Assembly (NCBI GenBank): GCA_038030265.1
Contig: CM075942.1
Location: 44,606,751-44,670,750, forward strand
Direction: 5' to 3'
DNA length: 64,000 nucleotides
From: Corythucha ciliata
Taxonomy: Eukaryota; Arthropoda; Insecta; Hemiptera; Tingidae
Shown: positions 57,656 through 64,000 of the stretch, one piece after another
Numbering within the stretch: position 1 is the stretch's first letter
Layout of the letters: each line of letters starts with the position of its first letter
Position numbers and translations under genes: made by a program
Notes under the pieces: generated by a model
Database searches by the model: none
What the model saw: only the letters and a program-made list of their open reading frames with translations
Told to the model about the DNA's origin: nothing

Positions 57656-58400
57656 GCGTCTCCCATACGCGCCCAATATATCAACTAACCAGACAAATCG
57701 TTCGAGCCGGTCTCGGTCTAGGTCCCCAAAAACTCTCCAAAATTGACCTTTTTGCAAATCCTTCTTATAGACGAACCACTCGTACGATTGGGCCCATCTC
57801 TTCAACACCGTCCTTGTTTGGGATCCTCTGTCGCATATCAGCGATTCAGTCCTGTAGGCCCTTCCGTTTGCCACCCCACTTATGAGGCCTTTGACACTTT
57901 GTTCCCATCCCAGAACGAATATCACACTCATCCCTGTCCCACCCATCGTCAAACATGAAAGGAGAAACCGAATCGATCGAAGCGGTGCGGCCAGCCCTAC
58001 CGCCTGCCCCTCCTACTCTTCCTATGCCACTGAAGTATTGCGTTTTGAACCTAATCACTGCTTGGGAGGGTCCTCGAAATGTAAATCGTCCAATCAAGTA
58101 CGGGTTTACTGCTGGGAACGAGACTCAGGGGCAACATGTGGCGGTGGCCAGCACAACCGGACGTGTTGAAGATATCGACAAGGTTGGGCATGGTTAAGGT
58201 ATAATCCTGAAAGCACAAGCCATGGTCATATCGAGCAGTGAAGGGGGGGGGGCAGTAAACATACCTAACTAGGATCATGGCGAAGTGTCGTGCAAGAATA
58301 ATTTGAAATCGCACAGCACCAGTTTCACTTATAAACGATCTCCCACCAGCGATACCAAAATACCCCTCCACCGGGAGATACCGTGAGCAGGTAACTAAGG
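57656..58400. other. Overlapping open frames, unrecognised
   Basis: The minus strand has frames 57,596-57,952, 57,846-58,097 and 58,051-58,371. The plus strand has 57,882-58,169 and 57,955-58,197, all overlapping. None shows a family motif I know. The density of long frames in a GC-richer stretch suggests former coding sequence with frameshifts, but strand and identity are undecided. It lies directly upstream of, and on the minus strand divergent from, the small gene at 58,455. Confidence 0.35.
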
Positions 58401-58404
58401 GAGG

Positions 58405-58412
58405 TATAAAAA
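58405..58412 (+). promoter_or_regulatory. TATA box of the small gene
   Basis: TATAAAAA, 43 bp before the ATG at 58,455. This spacing would give a very short 5' leader of roughly 15-20 nt. Confidence 0.45.
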
Positions 58413-58454
58413 GAAATGATCATCCGACGATGATTCAAACTCGGTTTAAATAAA

Positions 58455-58848
58455 ATGAACGCCACCACGGTTCACAACGTCTCCGAATCGAATAACGGAA
58501 AACCTATGAGCGTAAGTACCTACTCATTCATTCAATCAAGTTTCAAATTGGGCGAAGTATTGACCATATCTTGTCTTTTGTTGTCGTTCGTTATTTGGCG
58601 TAAATCTCCAATCGCAGAGAGAAGAAGTGGAAGCATCATTTGTAGACGTAGGAGTGTACCTACATGAGTACTATTTATATCCGTCGTTTGCAACGTGCGA
58701 AGCATGCACAATCGACTACGAGGCTCAATACATTTGCAAAGTGGAAGAGTATGTGAGTGAGCCGCCAACCGTTTACCCAACGTGCAGGGACTGCGAGCGG
58801 CCACTGTATTGGAGGTTATGGAGAAGGCGATTTTGTATAGATTAATTG
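58455..58848 (+). CDS. Small two-exon cysteine-rich protein, unknown
   Basis: Exon 1 (58,455-58,511) encodes MNATTVHNVSESNNGKPMS and ends at donor GTAAGTACC. Exon 2 (58,618-58,848) follows a CAATCGCAG acceptor and starts REEVEASFVDV. Joined in frame (phase 0, 106-nt intron) they give 95 residues. Cysteines are grouped as CEAC, IC, TCRDC and FC, suggesting a zinc-ribbon-like fold, and the end is basic (WRLWRRRFCID). A TATA box lies upstream, and AATAAA at 59,001-59,006 could be the poly(A) signal. Left unspliced, exon 1 would read on into an unrelated 70-codon frame. I do not recognise the family. The enclosing inverted repeats suggest that it belongs to a mobile element or an endogenised virus and not to a host gene. 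Confidence 0.5.
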
Positions 58849-59180
58849 GTTTTTTTAGTAGTGAACTAAGCAATAATAATAAGAAAAATATCTTAACACG
58901 ACAATTATTTAGTAATTCAACAGTAAGACTACATGTATATACCTAGGTACTGTTAGTAGTTAGGCTTTAGTCGTTTTCGTTTAGTTGTGTAAAAGAAAAA
59001 AATAAAAGGGTTTCAAACTTGGATGCGCGTAAAATTGATGTACAAAAGCCTAATAGACACCAGCCTATGTGCTTTGTTGAAGAGGACCAAAAAATAAATA
59101 AATAACAATGAAAGTCCCAAGGACGACCAGAGTAATCAAAGCTACATGCTTAAACCCGCTGATTTTCTCATGGCTGTGGA

Positions 59181-59934
59181 CCCCCCCCCCCCCAATTACA
59201 TATCAAATGGCCAAAATCGTATACATATAAGGAACCAGGAGGACACACTACCTGGTGCTCTCCTCTTAACGGTATAATCATGGCTGTAGGAACAAGTGGA
59301 GAGAGAGAAAGGCTTTTTTAATGTAGAAACATGTGAAGCCAGTTTTTCCGCCACTATACAGCCACTGTTATCATCCACCTAGAGTGGACGGGAGGAGAAT
59401 TTATCACTTTTTCACTGATCAAGTATCAAATTGTCAATGTTTTTGTTGGGTGACGCCTGGTAACAGATGATGTGTAGTAATGGCGACCGGCTTCACGAAA
59501 AATGCGTTTCACTCCCTCCACTTGTTCCTACCTCCATGGGTATTAATGGTGCTATTACACGTGAGAGTTGCTCTCGAGAGTTGAACTCTCTGAGAGTGCC
59601 AGGCAGAGCAGGCGGCTGGGGGGGGGAGAACTCTCTGGCTCGTTTAGACTGGCGAAATAAGCTCTCGAGAGCAAAAAACTCTCAAATTTAATCGGAGCTT
59701 AAGAAGAGCGGAAATCCTTTCCAATCATCGGCTGACTTTACGGATGTCTTCTTATAACGATTTCCATTCAACACGCAACACAAGTGTAGTGCCGCTTCCT
59801 CTCCATAAACATATGTTTCAATCCAGAGAGGACGGGTGGAAAAACTTACACCACACTAGTGTATTGCACTGAATGGAACACGCCATTAATCCCTCTGATG
59901 GTTTCGCATATTTCCATGTGATTTCAAGTTTTAA
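59181..59934 (+). repeat. 755-bp direct repeat, copy 1
   Basis: From a C13 run through AATTACATATCAAATGGCC to GATTTCAAGTTTTAA, repeated almost unchanged at 63,023-63,777. It includes an M1 MITE at its right end and a segment rich in GAGAGTT/CTCTCGAGAG motifs (59,560-59,690). Its right edge coincides with the inner edge of the right inverted arm. Confidence 0.9.
59757..59883. mobile_element. TA-flanked MITE, family M1
   Basis: This 127-bp element lies within the direct repeat. It starts ACGATTTCCATTCAACACGC, ends GAATGGAACACGC, and has TA on the left and CA on the right. It closely resembles the copy at 537 (CCTCTCCATAAACATATGTT). Confidence 0.75.
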
Positions 59935-60360
59935 TTTTCGCAGAGGGCCCGTGGAGACTGATCGGTATCTGGGGGGGGGGGGTGTTGGATTGTCGAATGG
60001 TGGGGGCTTGGTAGCCCGGTTGAATGGGGGGGGGAGGAAGTTACATGAGTTGACGGTTTCTATACTTTCTGGGGGGGGGGAGGCCAAGGGGCATGAAATG
60101 GTGGTTGGGCGGGAAGGTTGGCCGGGGGTGCTTGGTAGCGTGTGATGGTCGTGGGGTGGGGTAGCTTGACCGAGGGGCGGGGCTGGTCCCTATTGGCTGA
60201 TCTGGTGATGGGGGGGGGGGCTGATCAAGCATAGTTGGCCAGGGGCGGGAGGCAGCTAGCCGTGGGGCGAGCCAATCCCCCCAATGGTGGATGAATGGTG
60301 TACGGGGGGTTACACGAGTGGACGGTTTCTATACTTTCCACTCTCATGTACTTACAACTC

Positions 60361-60438
60361 ACCGAGGTGGTCCAGTGGTTAAGGCACCTGTCTCGTATGG
60401 ACTATCCTGAAGCGAGTAGGTTCGAACCCTGGCGATGG
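60361..60438 (+). repeat. tRNA-like sequence in the right arm
   Basis: Mirror copy of the sequence at 56,418-56,495, with the same A-box and B-box and the same imperfect stems. Confidence 0.6.
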
Positions 60439-60544
60439 GTAAATTTTTTGAAGCCGTGGACGGGGAGGGGGCACGAGGTGGGGAGGCTGTGATTGGCCGA
60501 GGGGCGGGAACGGCCCCTGCGAGAGGAAAACTGATTGGGAAGGG

Positions 60545-60710
60545 TACGATCGGGGGCGGGTACAAAATGGACGATTTGGTAGCCGGAGGGGATGGGGGCG
60601 GGTACAAAATGGACGATTTGGTAGCCGGAGGGGATGGGGGCGGGTACAAAATGGACGATTTGGTAGCCGGAGGGAATGGGGACGGGTACAACATGGACGA
60701 TGGGTACAAA
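60545..60710 (-). repeat. 42-bp minisatellite, right arm
   Basis: Inverted counterpart of the array at 56,154-56,310, with GGCGGGTACAAAATGGACGA units. The last unit has two substitutions. Confidence 0.85.
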
Positions 60711-60824
60711 ATGGCCGAGGGCCGGAGGAGGCCAGGGGGCGGTGGGCGGGGCCGGGGGCGGGCCGGTGTCTCGGTATCTCGGTATCCCTATCCCTCATAC
60801 ACGCCTCGGGTCCCTACTAACGTT

Positions 60825-61560
60825 GTACTATTATCCTTCTAAAGAAAAGAACAGTGGATGTGATTCAGCAGAAAGAGTCCATTTGCCAACGAAAAGAAAG
60901 ATGAAAGCAACTTGGAGAGTGGAGATTAATTGATATTTAATACGACGAGCAGATTTCTTTTCTATTTATTCTCTAAATGACCGCGATGACTCAGCCAGAT
61001 TGAAACACTTAATTTCCACGAGAGGAGAAACGCGAGTTTCTCTTTTACTTTTTCTCATCTTTCATTTCAGGTTTTCTTTTTACCAATGTATATAAAAAAG
61101 GAAATGAAACTATCGTTTATTTATCTAAACGAAAAGACTATAAGTTAAATGAGAAGAACGGTATCAGTACCTTTGTATTTACACTTGCACAACGAAACAA
61201 CACAACGCAAATAAGTCCATTTGTTTGTCGTCCACCCATCGCCCGGGTACGGCCTTTTTCGGCTACCCGACGGGTCTGGACCCGGGCGCGTATTTATTGT
61301 ATCCCGTCTCACAACTTCACAAGCTACTATACAATGGATCGCTTTTCCAGCTCCAAGCCCAAGCCTCTCCTTTGGTGCTAGGCAAAGCCCCGCCCCAAGG
61401 GCGTCGCCAGCTATTGTGTCAGAAGAGGGCAGTATCAGGTCAAAAACTGTGTCTACAGAGGAGGAACCCACTTTAAACGGTTAGTCTGGTTAAAAACATA
61501 TTTAGATGTTTGGATTCGAAAAACTGTTCCGATTTCCTGAACATAAAATGTAGAAAACTC
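60825..61560. other. No gene recognised
   Basis: Overlapping frames on both strands (61,145-61,471 minus, 61,221-61,484 plus) have no recognised domain. The segment could be part of the retroelement debris to its right. Confidence 0.35.
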
Positions 61561-61563
61561 TCG

Positions 61564-62580
61564 TCAAGAAGACTGGGTACAAAAAAAAAATCGCGAAACA
61601 CCACACTCAAAACGGATCTTCGGGTCTCCTCCTCTATGCTTCATTCTACACACATCGACGTCATTCCCAGCTTCTTCGGACGCTAACACTCTCGGTGATC
61701 CAAACCGACTCGTCCCCGATTCACGAAAAGCATTATAAGTCCTTTGTAGCGCCGATGCAGTCTTCGTGTTCTTGGTGGGGGGGGGGGGACCAGAGCAACG
61801 CACATCATCTCCCTCTTGATTTTTCACCCTTGGTAAGCTAGGTGGTTTCTTGGTAGACGGGGGGGGGGGTCCGATACTTCTTCAATGCCGCGTCCAAGTT
61901 CTTCCTCGGTCCTTCCTCAGATATCACAGGGTCCAGTGTGACTCTGCATCGAGTCCTCCTTCCTCTTGGGCTTTCACTAAAGCACAAGTTGCCCCCTTCC
62001 TCCTCGGTAGACTCTTTAAGCAGGGCGCAAAACTCCTGAAAATGGTCCATCGGTTGGAAAAACCTTAAATTTTAATTAACACGCGCAAAGTCGATGCTAG
62101 AGAAATCGGTCCATGTTCTTCCTAGGATTTTTTTTTTTTTAAAGGCTGGCATCAGGTACGATGATGGTTTTGACTTTATTGCAGGCCCCATCTAATTCTA
62201 TGGTTGCCCTAGCGGCTTCACTCCCCTCTGTCACTGGCTATCCGTCATTTTCGAGACCGTAGATAGGGATGTTCTGACAGTGACTTACCAAGTTGAGAGA
62301 TTCCGCCACTGATTTTTCAATAAGGCAGTTGCTGCTCTCCGTGTCAATAATACCCTCCATGGCCACGCCTTCCACTCTAGTATCTCCTTAGATGTAAGAT
62401 GTAAACGTCAGCTGAGTTCCCGGGTGCTTCTGATTTGTCTTTGAGACTCCGCCCCGACACTCACGACCAGGTCGCTGGACCAGAGTCCTTATATAACCAC
62501 GTGGACATCTGAGAAAGGAAGCTTCAACCCGCGGCACAACCTTACTTGTTGATGGAAATATGCGATTGTTTTCCCTCCTT
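61564..62580 (-). pseudogene. LTR-retroelement gag/protease debris
   Basis: On the minus strand, a GREC-type zinc-knuckle end (near 62,465) leads to a retropepsin-like stretch: GIIDTESSNCLIEKSVAESL, with the active-site D-T-G changed to D-T-E. A stop follows, then IELDGACNKVKTIIVPDASL and ILGRTWTDFSSIDFARV. The frame then opens from 62,050 (MDHFQEFCALLKESTEEE) to 61,564, with a shift in a poly-C run near 61,865. Protease order and motif fit a Gypsy- or Pao-like element. No reverse transcriptase or LTR was identified. Confidence 0.55.
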
Positions 62581-63022
62581 TTGTTGAACCCGCTCTATCA
62601 GGACCTTCCATTTATTGGATGCTGTTAGTTGATCGCCGAAAGTGCGGTTGAATTATAGTGCATGTCAAGCTGGTGCACCAAATTAATTATAATGCAACAA
62701 AAAAGGATGTGACTTGTTGAATGAATATCTTATTATTAGTGAACTAAAGTTATGAGATTTGATATTGCTAGATAAAGTAAGATTTTATTAATTTGTTCAG
62801 TCGCAAGAAAATATCTTGAAACAAAAAAAAAATTTTACGCTAATACGTTCTAGTACTTTCATACGTTCTTCTACTTTCAGCTTACGGGGGACCTTCATCA
62901 TACCCTTGCCATCTCCAGGAGACACCCATGCCCCACCCCCTTATCAATTCCGGTAGGAAACAACCGGAATTCACAATTCTTGAAGCGGGAAATCGATTCA
63001 CCCCGATCTTTTCCCTGGCGAT
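62581..63022. other. No gene recognised
   Basis: AT-rich stretch followed by a short C-rich stretch before the second direct repeat. Confidence 0.4.
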
Positions 63023-63777
63023 CCCCCCCCCCCCCAATTACATATCAAATGGCCAAAATCGTATACATATAAGGAACCAGGAGGACACACTACCTGGTGC
63101 TCTCCTCTTAACGGTATAATCATGGCTGTAGGAACAAGTGGAGAGAGAGAAAGGCTTTTTTAATGTAGAAACATGTGAAGCCAGTTTTTCCGCCACTATA
63201 CAGCCACTGTTATCATCCACCTAGAGTGGACGGGAGGAGAATTTATCACTTTTTCACTGATCAAGTATCAAATTGTCAATGTTTTTGTTGGGTGACGCCT
63301 GGTAACAGATGATGTGTAGTAATGGCGACCGGCTTCACGAAAAATGCGTTTCACTCCCTCCACTTGTTCCTACCTCCATGGGTATTAATGGTGCTATTAC
63401 ACGTGAGAGTTGCTCTCGAGAGTTGAACTCTCTGAGAGTGCCAGGCAGGGCAGGCGGCTGGGGGGGGGGAGAACTCTCTGGCTCGTTTAGACTGGCGAAA
63501 TAAGCTCTCGAGAGCAAAAAACTCTCAAATTTAATCGGAGCTTAAGAAGAGCGGAAATCCTTTCCAATCATCGGCTGACTTTACGGATGTCTTCTTATAA
63601 CGATTTCCATTCAACACGCAACACAAGTGTAGTGCCGCTTCCTCTCCATAAACATATGTTTCAATCCAGAGAGGACGGGTGGAAAAACTTACACCACACT
63701 AGTGTATTGCACTGAATGGAACACGCCATTAATCCCTCTGATGGTTTCGCATATTTCCATGTGATTTCAAGTTTTAA
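63023..63777 (+). repeat. 755-bp direct repeat, copy 2
   Basis: Near-identical to 59,181-59,934 at an offset of about 3,843 bp. After GTTTTAA the flanks diverge completely (AACTGTTTTG here, TTTTCGCAGAG in copy 1). Confidence 0.9.
63600..63726. mobile_element. TA-flanked MITE, family M1
   Basis: Same 127-bp element as at 59,757-59,883, carried along in the second direct repeat. Confidence 0.75.
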
Positions 63778-64000
63778 ACTGTTTTGAATGGTTAGCCATG
63801 GACTCATAGAGAGGATAAAATATAAATTAGTGATTTGGTTTATATAGCCAATTAGCCAGATCTTTAAACGATCAATTTTACTATCAGCAGTATTTTCATC
63901 AGTTTTCTTGATTACATGACTATAGTCTGTCCTCTTATCGTTAGTAATGGACTCTCGAACGAATTGCTTTCGATAATTCGATTTGTTAACTCCCACCAAA
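63778..64000. other. No gene recognised
   Basis: Terminal stretch with a minus frame of 112 codons that runs partly through the MITE and is not supported. Confidence 0.4.

Larger units (their letters stand above)
56031..60824. mobile_element. 4.8-kb structure with 900-bp terminal inverted arms
   Basis: The left arm (56,031 to about 56,930) begins AACGTTAGTAGGGACCCGAG. The right arm (about 59,925-60,824) ends CTCGGGTCCCTACTAACGTT. The arms match closely, including a 42-bp minisatellite, a tRNA-like sequence and poly-C/poly-G tracts. The 3-kb interior holds a 444-bp tandem repeat, overlapping frames of unknown nature, a small two-exon gene and a 755-bp repeat also found at 63,023. No flanking duplication is visible. 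It could be an unknown large transposon, an endogenised DNA virus with terminal repeats, or an inverted duplication. Confidence 0.7.

Noticed and set aside
57596..58371. Assignment to a specific virus family
   Set aside because: Only layout suggests it; no motif could be matched, so no family is claimed.
61145..61484. LTR of the retroelement relic
   Set aside because: No second copy, no TG/CA ends and no target duplication visible.

Overview
The window is eukaryotic nuclear DNA, most likely from an insect. GT-AG introns, tRNA-derived SINEs, poly(A)-tailed LINE debris, dozens of miniature inverted-repeat elements and families typical of arthropod genomes (hAT, MULE, Transib, THAP, an RNase H-bearing LINE) all point that way. 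There are no bacterial operons or CRISPR arrays. I cannot name the species. No complete, clearly functional host gene is visible. The DNA is a dense nest of transposons, with a few candidate host exons on the minus strand between about 27 and 47 kb.

Left part (1-2,310): small hairpin MITEs, then a tRNA-Thr(GGU)-like sequence bracketed by a 68-bp direct repeat. From 2,308 to 18,404 there is a tandem duplication of a composite unit of about 7.0 kb. Each unit holds a plus-strand FLYWCH/MULE fragment with a premature stop, a minus-strand FAR1-MULE-SWIM transposase pseudogene containing a tRNA-derived SINE, a decayed THAP-domain sequence, and an array of six 17-bp palindromes spaced 33 bp apart. 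In the second unit a hAT element (12,326-14,372, 8-bp target duplication) has jumped into the SINE, giving a readable insertion order.

Middle part (18.4-47 kb): mainly unrecognised DNA peppered with MITEs, including PIF/Harbinger-like elements with TAA/TTA duplications and a TA-flanked family present seven times across the window. It also holds a 2-kb near-perfect foldback (34,516-36,535), a 1.4-kb degenerate minisatellite, a second SINE with clear target duplications, and exon-like segments at 27.2, 43.2, 46.1 and 46.4 kb.

Right part (47-64 kb): a THAP pseudogene, then an old minus-strand LINE (ORF1, endonuclease, reverse transcriptase, RNase H, poly(A) tail). Its 3' end is split by a near full-length Transib element (48,431-51,711). 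The Transib encodes a RAG1-like transposase pseudogene and has ends starting CACAGTG, the RAG signal heptamer, with a CGCCG target duplication. Beyond it lies a 4.8-kb structure with 900-bp inverted arms (56,031-60,824). It encloses an unrecognised 95-aa two-exon cysteine-rich gene with a TATA box. The window ends with LTR-retroelement gag/protease debris and a second copy of a 755-bp repeat.

The coding sequences do not form a pathway; they are mobile-element machinery in various stages of decay. The most notable item is the Transib/RAG1-like element, and the most puzzling is the 56-61 kb inverted-repeat structure with its small gene.
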